Source: Lophium mytilinum
Lineage: Eukaryota > Ascomycota > Dothideomycetes > Mytilinidiales > Mytilinidiaceae
Length of the DNA: 64,000 bases
Assembly (NCBI GenBank): GCA_010093605.1
Contig: MU004186.1
Span: 575,765-639,764 of the forward strand
Reading direction: 5' to 3'
Shown one piece after another: positions 10,567-20,403 of this stretch. The first letter of the stretch is position 1, and each line of letters begins with the position of its first letter. The translations under genes and the position numbers were made by a program. The notes under the pieces were generated by a model. It was not told the origin of the DNA. It made no database searches and saw only the letters and a list, made by a program, of their open reading frames with translations.

Positions 10567-10744
10567 CAGCACGAAGCCCACGCGCTGAGGTCTGATGGGA
10601 GATAGGTAACAGTGATGCCACGTCGTTGAAGTTTGCGAGAGCCTCCTCAAAGTCGCCCATGAGGAAATTGGACACGCCCTGTTGGAAGTTCGCTACGGCG
10701 AGGTACTGGTCCAGCCGCACTGCGCGCTGGTAGCAGTCCACCTG
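10559..10744 (-). pseudogene. noxR: noxR (NADPH oxidase activator) exon fragment
   Basis: The minus-strand translation from 10742 reads VDCYQRAVRLDQYLAVA, then FQQGVSNFLMGDFEEALANF, then ND. That is the TPR region of NoxR/p67phox-like regulators. Homology starts right after an AACAG acceptor-like sequence and stops at AAC GAC followed by GT, so the piece looks like one whole exon. It then runs into unrelated residues and a stop. The rest of NoxR (first TPRs, PB1 domain) is not nearby, so this copy cannot encode a working activator. It directly abuts the 3' end of the F-box-like gene. Confidence 0.7.
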
Positions 10745-10746
10745 TT

Positions 10747-12270
10747 CTACATTAGCCGTAACTCTTGCAATTCGAGTACAGCCAAACGCACAGCCTCTCC
10801 CTCCTCCTCATCACCATCATCCGGAAAGGCGACGTCGAAATCGAAGGAGATGCCGTGCAGTACAGTTCGATCCAGATGGAGTCGAGGGTCCCAATGGTCC
10901 TTCATCTCATTGCACACCGCAGAAAGGTAGAAGTACCGAAGAGACGTATGCTTTTCGCTTATCAAATCTTGCAAAACCCGGTTCCAATTACCGTCCACGT
11001 TAAGGCGACCGTCGGCGAAGAGATACACTTTGTTCAGAAATAGACAGCTGACGCTTTCAAGATGGGTCTGAAGCAGCAAGCGTATGCTAGTTTCGCTGAA
11101 GCACCAGGGTCCGTCGAGACTCAATCGACGAAACCTGCTCTTGGTATTTACCAGTGCTGGAATGACACGTTGCCAGGCATACGGCACCCGACTCATGTCG
11201 TAACTCACGTCGGAATACCAAATCGTAATATATTGAAGGGTAGACGTGGTCCTTAGCAAGTTCGAAAGCGCGAGATCATCTTCTCGTGACCCGTGTGTGG
11301 TGATCTGGAGTGTATGGAGAGATTCCAGAGTGCCGCTAAGATGATGAAACAGTCCGCTTACTACGGACGGCTCAATCGCTTCGCAATGTTCGTCATCGAG
11401 ATTAGCCGTCCTGAAATCTTCCAGACTCTTCCCTGACCTAGCCAATGCTGCGAGGATAACCGGTAAGACCTTGTAGCTAAGCTGATGGCTCCAGTCTTTG
11501 TAAAGTGGATGCATCTGTTCAGCAATCTTGATGACCTGGGAGTTTGTGGCTTGGGTATCTCGAGGTTTTCTCGCTTCCGCTGCCAACAAGAATTCCACCC
11601 AGATCTTCATCATCAACTCTCGTTCCTCTGGGGCCAACCATGCTCGAAGATGAGTACCTGCTTTTCTGATAGGATCATAGATGCAGATCCTTACCTTTTT
11701 GACCTGTTTTAAGGTCCGGAGAGCGGCCATGAGAGCATTGACTCCTCGATCTGACGCATAGAGCTCCTCCTGATTCTTGTGACATTCCATGTACTTTTGG
11801 ACCATTCCCAGGAAGGCACTCTCTTCTTTTCTTCCCTTCATAAAGACTGGCAGTTCATCAAAGAGGGCACTATTTCTTCTTGGCCAACTCACGATGTTGC
11901 GTTGTTGCTCATCCGGTATTTCTTGGCCATTGAACCCTCCCGTCCCGAATGTAAGAGTTCTGACCCATGGTGCAAGATCCGCAACTTTAGAGATCTCGGC
12001 CAAATCATCTAGGTCAGGTCCTATGAGTCGAAAATGGAGGTCGCCGACAAGCCTTCCGAAGGACTTCCACGCAGCTTGTCGAAAGTCGCGAGATGTCTGC
12101 CGGATACTCAAGATATCGCATCGGGATTGCTCCGTAAGTATGGGCCATTTGTAGAAGCCTATATTTTCCTCGTCCGTGCTGTCGGTGAACGCGGGTACGT
12201 AGAGCTCCTCCAGGTGCTGAACGACGAATTCCTTGATCTCCGGAGGAATATTATCGATATTGCACGCCAT
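10747..12270 (-). CDS. F-box-like fungal protein, function unknown
   Basis: Single-exon gene of 507 aa, ATG at 12270, TAG at 10747. The N-terminus has IPPEIKEFVVQHL followed by a helix with IRQTSRDFRQAAWKSFG, which fits a degenerate F-box. The rest is an alpha/beta protein with periodic Leu-rich segments (LESLHTLQITT, LQYITIWYSD, FRRLSLDGPW), as in many fungal F-box/LRR-like proteins. A short acidic stretch (DDGDEEEGE) lies near the C-terminus. Partner and substrate are unknown. The stop codon lies four bases before a noxR exon fragment, so the 3' end may be rearranged. Confidence 0.65.
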   Translation of the reverse strand: MACNIDNIPPEIKEFVVQHLEELYVPAFTDSTDEENIGFYKWPILTEQSRCDILSIRQTSRDFRQAAWKSFGRLVGDLHFRLIGPDLDDLAEISKVADLAPWVRTLTFGTGGFNGQEIPDEQQRNIVSWPRRNSALFDELPVFMKGRKEESAFLGMVQKYMECHKNQEELYASDRGVNALMAALRTLKQVKKVRICIYDPIRKAGTHLRAWLAPEERELMMKIWVEFLLAAEARKPRDTQATNSQVIKIAEQMHPLYKDWSHQLSYKVLPVILAALARSGKSLEDFRTANLDDEHCEAIEPSVVSGLFHHLSGTLESLHTLQITTHGSREDDLALSNLLRTTSTLQYITIWYSDVSYDMSRVPYAWQRVIPALVNTKSRFRRLSLDGPWCFSETSIRLLLQTHLESVSCLFLNKVYLFADGRLNVDGNWNRVLQDLISEKHTSLRYFYLSAVCNEMKDHWDPRLHLDRTVLHGISFDFDVAFPDDGDEEEGEAVRLAVLELQELRLM

Positions 12271-12511
12271 TCTCGAAGACTCCGCGGAGGCCCAACGATT
12301 TTGTTGAGGGGGGCAAGAGGTTGGTGTAGGAGGCCAGGTTTGGAGGTGCGGTCAAACGGTAAGAGAGTTTAGCTAGCGCGTAAACGCACGACCGCGTAGG
12401 GCCTATGAATGCACGTGATTGTAGTCATCTGCTGACACTTGCCTAGCACTGTCCGGAGTGGCCTAAAAAGGTTTACCGATGAGTCAAAACATCCTTTCGA
12501 CACATTCGTGA

Positions 12512-12548
12512 GCTTGTTGGAGCACCCCTAACAGTGGCAACTGGTCGT
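12512..12548 (+). repeat. Dispersed 37-bp repeat, copy 1
   Basis: It matches 13271-13307 at 35 of 37 positions and shares the core acagtggcaa with 13522-13550. It sits just left of the minisatellite. Terminal-repeat origin is suspected because a reversed relative lies at 67-90. Confidence 0.6.
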
Positions 12549-12729
12549 AAGCACATATCTATTCCAAAGAAGAAAATTTGGAAATTCAGACTTGCCAGAG
12601 CTCCCGCTAAACAATCACCTCCACATCCATCCGCGCGTGCAGCCATTCCGTTTGGCGTGACCGCACGTGATGCCTTGCGAGCTGCCTCCGAGCTACCTCA
12701 CGAGCTGCAATACAAGCTGCAATGCTTGA

Positions 12730-12958
12730 GCCCGTACTATTACTTCCATTACTTACATTACTCCCATTACTTACATTACTCCCATTACTTACATTACTCC
12801 CATTACTTACATTACTCCCATTACTTATATTACTCCTATTACTTATATTACTCCCATTACTTACATTACTCCTATTACTCACATTACTTACATTACTTAC
12901 ATTACTCACATTACTCACATTACTCACATTACTCACATTACTCACATTACTCACATTA
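12730..12958. repeat. 9-bp minisatellite (attactNNc units)
   Basis: About 25 head-to-tail units, first alternating attacttac and attactccc, then pure attactcac. Because the unit is a multiple of three, every frame stays open and translates into tripeptide runs such as SNV or HYS. The long ORFs here are a by-product, not genes. Confidence 0.85.
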
Positions 12959-13270
12959 ACCTTACCCCTAAGTGAAACTGTACTTGCACTCTCTAATTTA
13001 TTACTATCTGTCGTACCTAAGTTCCTAGCAAATGCTAGAACTACCAAACTCTCACCTTATATAGACTGCTTTCCATTAAGCTTAGCCCGATGCCTGCCTG
13101 GCAATCTACATCGCCGCCTGTGCTCGCTCATCTGTTCACTTAAGAGGAGGCTTCAAGGGGCTAGCCCAGTTGCTCCAGCCAACTAGAAGATTAGACGAGA
13201 TTAGGGTATACGATTATTAGTCCTCCGTTACAAACACAATCGTTACAGCAACCTCTTCAACATGTTAAAA

Positions 13271-13307
13271 GCGTGTTGGAGCACCTCTAACAGTGGCAAC
13301 TGGTCGT
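13271..13307 (+). repeat. Dispersed 37-bp repeat, copy 2
   Basis: Nearly identical to 12512-12548, same orientation, about 760 bp apart, with the minisatellite between them. Confidence 0.6.
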
Positions 13308-13521
13308 GCACATACATCCACTTATAAATGCGGACAAGTAGTCAGGCATGCAGTACTTAGGTAGGCCAGAAGTGTGAGCACATAGATAAATTATTACTAG
13401 ACTCGAATCTTGCTCGCCCGATGCCACTGTAAGGAGTAGCCTGAGCTCCAAACCGCTGCTTAGCTAAGAGGTAGTCTATTTCGCACCGCACGAGACTTGA
13501 TATCGCGCCTATAATTTTGAA

Positions 13522-13550
13522 GCCTGTGGAGGTACCCTAAACAGTGGCAA
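13522..13550 (+). repeat. Diverged third copy of the dispersed repeat
   Basis: It shares 22 of 29 positions with the start of copy 1, including the terminal acagtggcaa. Its reverse complement fits 67-90 well (both contain gggtacc). Confidence 0.5.
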
Positions 13551-13599
13551 TCGAGTGTGCAGACTTATCACAAAAATGCTTCTTTTCTTTCCAATCCTA

Positions 13600-13864
13600 G
13601 AATCTTGTTTCCCCACCTCATCACATAAATCAAGTACCTCAAACCGAAACACTACGCTCGTTCGTTACACACGCGCAATGTCCATCTCCTGCTCCCGCAC
13701 CTCACCCTACCACTATACCCCTCCATCCCTCCTTCTTCTATTCTACAACAAACTCTCCAAACCTCACATCTCGATCGCACGCAAGTCATCCTCTAAGCAT
13801 CTACCTGCAAATCTCCCACCAACTCTCCATCCAGCTCATCCAACGCATCTACTCCAAACCCACC
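13600..13864 (+). promoter_or_regulatory. Pyrimidine-rich leader upstream of the 13865 gene
   Basis: The plus strand is strongly C/T- and A-rich with almost no G up to the ATG context caccatggc. Such tracts are typical of core promoters and 5' UTRs of filamentous fungal genes. No TATA box is evident. Confidence 0.35.
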
Positions 13865-14260
13865 ATGGCGCCCCGCCCCTCCTCAACCTCCCCCGCAGCT
13901 CCTCCCACGACTCCCGATATCACCTACTACAAAGCAACAACCTACCCGAACCCCGACTTCCTCTCAAACACCCGCCGATGCAGCTACACCGTCTTCGTGA
14001 CCCCTGTCTCACCTCCCCTTTCGAATCCGCAACCGAGGCCAGATGCGCGGCGGAGGAGCGCGTCGCAGGAGCGGTTGGAGGCGTGGATGCGCATAAGGGG
14101 GATGGAGATGGTGCGGCCGAAAGGGGAGGAGGTTAGGAGAGACGTGGGACAAGGGATGGGAGGGATGGGAGGCATGGGGAAGGGGAAGGAGGTGGCTAGG
14201 AGGAGGAAAGGGGAGAAGCGGGTGAGGTTTGCGGAGAGGGTGGTTGTGATTCCGGTGTGA
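13865..14260 (+). CDS. Small basic protein with an RVxF-like end
   Basis: Single-exon gene of 131 aa. The ATG at 13865 lies in a very good context (caccatggc) after a pyrimidine-rich leader. The N-terminal half is Pro/Ser/Thr-rich and contains DITYYKATTYPNPDFLSNTR. The middle has a GMGGMGGMGKGK run and the C-terminus is strongly basic. It ends KRVRFAERVVVIPV, which contains an RVRF sequence matching the RVxF docking motif of protein phosphatase 1. I do not recognise the family. The PP1 link is inference from four residues and may be chance. No signal peptide or membrane segment. Confidence 0.6.
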   Translation: MAPRPSSTSPAAPPTTPDITYYKATTYPNPDFLSNTRRCSYTVFVTPVSPPLSNPQPRPDARRRSASQERLEAWMRIRGMEMVRPKGEEVRRDVGQGMGGMGGMGKGKEVARRRKGEKRVRFAERVVVIPV

Positions 14261-14642
14261 GAGAAGGGGGGAGGGGATTGAACAGGAGTCTCGCGTCAGC
14301 ATTTTGGGTTTGAGGTGGGGATTGGGTGTTTTTGGAATTAGGATTTGGGGGGGTTTCGTTTCTTTGCGTGTTGGGTATAACTAGGATAGGATAGCGAAGT
14401 GTTGGTGGGGTAGCGGGGTGTATATTGTACTGTATTGGAGCAGGTATTATATCCCACGACCTCTAGAGCTATAAGGTGCTTTCCTGACGAGCTCAAATAT
14501 AACCTCTTAGTTTGAGAATTCAGATGAAGCGCGTAAGTGAGGAATCCGAGAGAGCTTGGCTCATCACCGGACCCAAAAGTTGCGTGATGCGTTCACTCAC
14601 TTCTTCATCCATCCACAACCCGACGTCCAGTCCCCATTGCGC
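14261..14642. other. Convergent intergenic region
   Basis: It separates the 3' ends of the 13865 gene (plus) and the Nudix gene (minus). The first half is G/T-rich 3' UTR-like sequence. No gene seen. Confidence 0.4.
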
Positions 14643-15769
14643 TCACACCAACTTCCATCTCTTCGCGACCTCAATCCCCTCCGCAAACGTCCCCACCCTC
14701 GCGTCAATCGCGTACCCCTCCTTCTCCAACCTCTCACACTCCGCATACAGATCCGTCATCGGCACCGTAAAGCACTCAATGAACTCGCTCTCTTCAAGCT
14801 CCGGCTTCGGGTTCTGATTCTCGGGGAGCGACATATCGATCGTCACATGTATCATTTGAACATTCGTATTGCAGAAACCAGGGTCTAGGAATATGTCAGA
14901 AATAGGATACTAAACCCGAAGCCGCGTACTAGAACTCCAAAGACAAAAGTAAAAACTCAGGTTCCAAATAGTGCTCACCATTGAACTGCACGGGCGTCAC
15001 CCCAAACCCCTCCACCACCTTCCCCCTATACCCGGTCTCCTCCCGCAGCTCCCGTAGTGCACACACCTCCGCCGTCTCGCCCTCGTCAATCAATCCAGCG
15101 GGGACTTCAATCACAATCTGGTTAATCGGCGGCCGGAACTGCTTCTGTAGCAAGATGCGCGGCGGGGCGGAGGGGTGCGCGGGATCGTTCTCCATGATGG
15201 CGATGATGCCGACGCCGTCGATGGCGCTGCCATGGGGACGAGTGAGGCGCTCGGAGGATTCCCATGTGCGGGTAGTGGATGTGGGGTCGGTGTAGGATAT
15301 TCTTAGAAGGCGTTAATGGGAGGGAAAGGGGTTGAGGAACGAATAGTAAGGAAAAGCTTCGACATGTCCATAATGACGAGGGGAAGGGTCGTGAAGAGAA
15401 GAACAACATCCCCAGCCACCCATCTTGCCAAGGCTCCAGAGTATTCCTGAAGCTCCAGTAGCCAGGGCTTGTGAGCTTGTTTTGACATTTTGAGTTTTGA
15501 GACAGCGAGGATCAGGTTGATTCCTAGCAGGATGAGGCTGGCTTACGTGACCCGGTACTCCCAGATCTTGTTCATGGGTCGGGAGCCCGTGATGGGAAGG
15601 AAAGGTCTAGTATACAGAAAAGGGGAAAGCATACTTTACTAGTCTCACCCAACGAGCGTCTTTTGGGTCCTGACGACATCAGGACAAGGGATTGAGGAAG
15701 AGGTGAAGAGGTGATGAGACTTACCAATGGCTCGGTGGCCGTTACCTTAGACTTATCGAGGGTCGACAT
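14643..15769 (-). CDS. YSA1: ADP-ribose pyrophosphatase, Nudix family
   Basis: Four exons, complement(join(14643..14884,14979..15301,15635..15669,15725..15769)), 214 aa, close to the usual length of yeast Ysa1. It hydrolyses ADP-ribose and related sugars to AMP and sugar phosphate. The Nudix box spans residues 96-118: G96, E102, then REL-REETGY at 110-118, with every consensus residue present. The N-terminal dimerisation part contains TWESSERLTRP and GVGIIAIME. The C-terminal part contains MSLPENQNPKPELE and DARVGTFAEGIEVAK, both hallmarks of this subgroup. The first exon (15 codons) and second (35 nt) were found through phase and similarity. Intron 2 is long (333 bp) and could hide an alternative micro-exon. 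Confidence 0.9.
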
Positions 15770-16334
15770 AGTATCGATCAGGTCACATAGCATATGTAGA
15801 AGAAGGTTGTGTTTGAGTCTAGAATCGCGAGCGTGGTGATGCAACTGTGGCGGTGCGACGGCGCTAGAACGGTTTTACTCTAGCATCGATCTGGGGATCA
15901 CCGACATCGCTTGACAACCTCATGGAGGGTGCGCTCGGGGGAATAGCTGGCGCATTCGATAGGTAGGGTCCAGTTGATTATGCGTGGGATGGCCCGTCCC
16001 CGCAGGTGTGCGCTGTACAGGTCTCTAAGAGTGAAGAGAATTTGATTTAGTCGGAGTGCATGACGGGTCACATAGATTTACAAATACTGGATGATGAAAC
16101 ATTGCTTTAATGGCGTCTAATTCCAAATGCCAATCATCAATGCATAAGTACCCTGATCATGAACTCCTAAATCATACATCCCCTGAGCCTGCAATATTCA
16201 CTCTTCTGGAGATCACAGTCATAGTCCGAAATGCAGTGTGACGTCCTATCAGATGTCGCACTTGAGACATCAAACCATGTGCACCTCTGACTTACCACTT
16301 CGGTAAGCTCCCACGCAAACCAGTTGCAGTGCAC
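15770..16334. other. Intergenic, Nudix promoter side
   Basis: It lies between the ATG of the Nudix gene and the stop of CTP synthase, both on the minus strand. No ORF with protein character. Confidence 0.4.
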
Positions 16335-18362
16335 CTAGAATCCAGCGCCCTCGCCGTTGACACCATTGACACCGTTAGCCCCGTTCGCGGCCAGTCCCTT
16401 GCTCTCCTTCAAGATGTCTGCCGTTATCTGATCCAGCACGCCAGCGCTAGCAGCCATGAAGCCCAGATAGGGCTTGCTAGGGTTCAGGACGCGACTCAGG
16501 TACTCGGGATGGAACTGCACACCAACGAACCACGGGTGGTCCTTGAGTTCGATAATTTCCATACGCTCGCCCTTGTCATCCTTGCCGACGAAGCTGAGGC
16601 CGCCTTGCTCGAGGCGCTCAATGTAGGCGGGATTAACCTCGTAACGGTGCCGATGGCGCTCCAAAATTTCGGGCTTTTCGGCGTAAAGCGCGCGGAGCTT
16701 GCTCCACTCACTTCCAGACTGGAACAATGTAGGCCGCTTCCCTAGCCGCATTGTGGCGCCCATAGTCTTCTTATCAACCTCGGGCATGAACATGATAAGG
16801 CGCTCCGCGGCCTCTGCATTGAATTCTTCAGAGCTGGCGCCTTCAATGCCGCAGACATTGCGCGCAAACTCTATGACGGCGATTTGCATTCCAAGACAAA
16901 TGCCTAGATACGGAGTTCGGTTCTCGCGGGCCCACTTGGCCGCAAGGATCATGCCTTCCGTGGCGCGGTGGCCGAAACCACCAGGAACCAGAATGCCGTT
17001 AGCAGTGCATAGCTGGTGCCAGGCCTGGTGGTATTTAGCAGGGTCTTCGGTCTGATAAGAGTGCTCCAGGTACTCCGCGTCAATCCAGATAATATTCAGC
17101 TTGCGCCGGCACCGCATAGCAGAATGCTCGAGAGACTTCGTGACGGAAAGATAGGCATCGTGCAATTCGACGTATTTTCCAACGAGGGCAATATTTACGG
17201 TCGCGAAGAAGTGGTCTTCGGGGGCGGTGAGACGCTTCCACTGATCCCACGTGGCGCTTCCTTTCGCGACCACCGCCGGAGAAAGGGAGAGGCGGTCCAG
17301 GCTGAGGATGTCTTGGAGCTGCGGAATGAGACCTTGCTGTTCCAGAAGCATAGGAACCTGGTAGACGGTAGGCATGTCGCGCACCACAATGACAGATTCA
17401 ACTTCTACTTGACAGAAATGGGCAATCTTCTCCACAGCTCCCTTGTCGAGGTTGCGCTCGCAACGGCAAGCAATCTAAAACAGAAAGTCAGATCTGCTCT
17501 TGGGCGCTCGGGAGGAATGTCTCACCAGATCGGGAATGAGGCCAGCACTCCGCACCGCTTTGACAGCCTGTTGGGTGGGTTTTGTCTTCTGTTCGCCATT
17601 GATGGTAGGAACATATGAGACGTGGATTTGTAGGAAGTTGTGCTTTCCCGCGCGCCGCCGCAGCTGCGTCATGGCCTCAACGAAGGGGCTGCTCTCGATG
17701 TCTCCAACGGTGCCACCCAACTCAATGATGCACACGTCGGGCTCCTCGCCGGTATCATCGACGGGTATCCGCGCAACCCTGGTTATCCACTGTTCAATGG
17801 CGTCGGTTATGTGGGGCACCACCTGCACCGTCTTCCCAAGATAGTCGCCGCGGCGCTCGCGCTCGATGACCTGCTGATAGATCTTGCCCGTGGTGATATT
17901 GTTCTCGCGCGTCAGGGTGATGTTGAGGTATCGTTCGTAGTTGCCCAGGTCGAGGTCGACCTCACCGCCGTCGTCCAGGACAAACACCTCGCCATGTCTG
18001 CACAGACTTTAGATGCTGCAATCCCCCGCCTGGTGGAGACACGTACTCTTTCGGGTTCATAGTCCCAGCATCGACATTAAGATAAGGGTCGATTTTAATG
18101 GACGACACGTTCTGAGGATGTCAGCTGCGTGTCTCGTCGCGTTGGGAGGGCTCACCTATCTTCAGGCCGATTGTCTTGAGCAGCAAACCGGTGGAGGAGG
18201 CTTTGACGCGTAAATTTAGCTGCCAACCATACGCGGGGCGGGCACATGCATACCGATGATGCCCTTTCCCACACCGGATATAACACCTACGCGGGTTAGC
18301 ACCGAATTGGCAGTCACGATAGAAGAAATACACGCACCTCCAGAGACAAGGACGTATTTCAT
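16335..18362 (-). CDS. URA7: CTP synthase (glutamine-hydrolysing)
   Basis: Six exons: 18362-18338, 18286-18254, 18200-18156, about 18111-18047, 17997-17526 and 17474-16335. The enzyme aminates UTP to CTP with glutamine and ATP, in pyrimidine and phospholipid synthesis. The synthase domain starts [19 protein letters not shown] and includes [33 protein letters not shown] and the [10 protein letters not shown] segment. The glutaminase domain has the nucleophile motif GICLGMQ and the His/Glu pair in [10 protein letters not shown]. The tail is a short NGVNG-rich extension. All junctions close except intron 3. Donor ATAG|GTGAGC leaves phase 1, but the only good acceptor (CTCAG at 18114-18112) enters the conserved frame in phase 0. 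A one-base sequence error or an unusual splice is more likely than a dead gene, because every other part is intact. Confidence 0.9.
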
Positions 18363-18898
18363 GATGGCGATAGAAGTATGCGGTGCCGTTCCTGGCCAAT
18401 GCCAGGGGGAAAGAAGAGAAGAAGCTGAGCGCCGGCTCAAAGATTTTTGTACGGCGGGGTGGGGCGGACTGTCGGACGCGCTAACCACGAGACGAGCAGC
18501 GAGGCGCCATGGCTCAGCGCGACGGATCCTTCATTCAACGTCACTTCGTCGACGCACTGCTGCTCCGCAGATCCTTTCAGTCTTGTAGGTGAATTGTATT
18601 CCTCGTAAACATGCTAGGTAGGCTATGTCTTGGTATCGTACTCGATGCGCTCGCAACCCCCCAGCGTATTACACCATGCATCGCCAACTACACGCGTCGT
18701 GTACAGAAATATCGCCGTAATCATACGTTCCAGTCCGTCACTCCGTCCGTCTTGTTTGTCGTCAAAAATGCCCGGGATATCTGTCCAGTAAAGTGCCAAA
18801 TTTGAATCAATATGCCGCGCCGCCTGCGTCTAGAAAGAAATTATAACCCATATCCCAAGAAAAAATGCCTGCCATATGCATGCCGCGCCGCCGTCTCG
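18363..18898. other. Intergenic, CTP synthase promoter and velC 3' flank
   Basis: About 535 bp between the ATG of CTP synthase and the TGA of velC, both on the minus strand. No recognisable gene. Confidence 0.4.
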
Positions 18899-20403
18899 TC
18901 AAACCCTGCGCCGTCGTTTGCTTGGGTCTTCGTCATCGTCTTCCTCTTGGTGATAGGGCGGCTCTTGTTGAGAGGCCGCCTCTCGCTGGTTGGCTTCGTT
19001 CCAGGCCTGCTGGGCCTCTCCAGCCTGCCGCTTGCGCGCGCGTGTCATCGCGGCAATGGCCTTTTCATTCCCTTTCTTGACCTGTATGTTACATCCTTGC
19101 AGCTTGAGTGCTCGGGTAAGGGCGCTGCTCGGGCGCATGCCAGGGAAGTCCTTCGCGGTATACACGGTGAAGACGTCGCTTAGCACTTCGGTCAAGATGG
19201 GTGAGAATCCGCCCACGTGCAGATTCATCGGGTCTATCCGCATCAACACGAAACGTAACCGGTACTTTCCGTGTGTCCGACACGACAGGTCGGGGAAACA
19301 GAAGAAGCAACCCTCGACGTCGTGCTCGTCTTTAGCAACCGACGGCGAAGCTACGAGCTGGCCCATCAGCCTGCGTGTGGTTCGTCGGTCTGGTTGGATG
19401 AGTGCCGTCTCTTCGTTCGTTCCATCTGCGTTCCACAGAGTACAATGAACAACATTGAGCGAGTAACGTAGCTCATCGGTGTCAGCAACACCGGTCTTCG
19501 GGTCGGTCACTAGGAGCTGTATGATCGGGGGAGGATCAATGACCCTCCGGTCTCGTTCGCCAAAGCCGCAAGCGCGCGCTGCGATGGGTTGCTGGCGCAC
19601 TCGTAGCTCGTACGCTAGGTTTCTTCACGGCTATGTTAGCTTTCTCCCTTATCCGCGGAATTACAAGCTTACAGTTTCTCGTTCACAACAGGCTGCGGGA
19701 TAGAACCGGGTAACGGTACGGCGCTGGGTAACGGTCGAGGGCCTGCCGTTGCAGGTTCCGCATACGCTAGCGAGCCCAGGGAAGATGGGATGGATCCTCG
19801 ATGCGAGCCTATGGATCCCCGGAATGGAGTATTGCTGGACGCATAACTCGGCGTGTAACTGGGTGATGGGAGTGGGGCATACGACGGTTTCTGTGACGGT
19901 TCGACGGGCGAAGCAAGGGGTGCGTACTGCTGCTCGGGATGGCTGGGTCGCCTATCTTCGTAGGCATACCGCTGTTCCACCAGGCGCCTGGGAGCGCTTC
20001 TGTCTTCAAACTGCGAGCGCGGCGAGATGGAGGGCCCATACTGCTGAGGTGAGTAGGGTGGATCCGACCTTGGCGGGGTATACGGGTTCGCCTGGAGCAA
20101 CTTCTCGACGGGCGCCGCAGACGCCACATGGCCTCGAGGCTGGCTCGGGCGTGCTGGAGGGCCTGGCTGAATCGAGGGGAGTGGCTGTGCGATGGGAGAG
20201 CGGAATTGATACTCTGGTCGTACAGCGTTCGGCGGGATGGTGAGCGGTGGCAGCTGGACAGGCTGCGGCAGACGGCGATAGGGATTGCCTAGGAACTGGG
20301 GCGGAGGAAAGGACGGCGGCTTCTGAGTTTCAGTCATGGCTGGAGAAGAGAGGGCGGAATTTGGCGGATGCAGCGGCGGAGGAGGAGGTGGTTGTCGGGA
20401 CAT
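18899..20403 (-). CDS. velC: Velvet-family developmental regulator VelC
   Basis: Two exons, complement(join(18899..19622,19673..20403)), 484 aa. ATG at 20403; the frame upstream stays open but has no earlier ATG. The first 240 residues are Pro/Ser/Gln-rich and disordered. The velvet domain follows in exon 2: YELRVRQQPIAARACGFG, then ERDRRVIDPPPIIQLLV, a central GCFFCFPDLSCRTHGKYRL segment, and VYTAKDFPGMRPSSALTR. The tail is basic (SKRRRRV), a possible nuclear signal. Velvet proteins are DNA-binding regulators of development and secondary metabolism. The short gap between the two halves of the domain fits VelC rather than VelB, whose domain is split by a long insert. The intron uses GTAAGC but needs an AAG acceptor (GTGAAG) to keep frame, because the nearer CTAG does not. 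Confidence 0.85.

Noticed and set aside
12534-13186. Three long ORFs over the minisatellite on both strands
   Set aside because: They are open only because the repeat unit is a multiple of three; the starts are GTG or lie in the array, and the products are pure tripeptide runs.
18899-20403. VelB or VosA as the identity of the velvet gene
   Set aside because: VelB has a long insert splitting its domain and VosA has a shorter, different start; the compact domain with GCFFCFPDLSCRT and RQQPIAARACGFG fits VelC.
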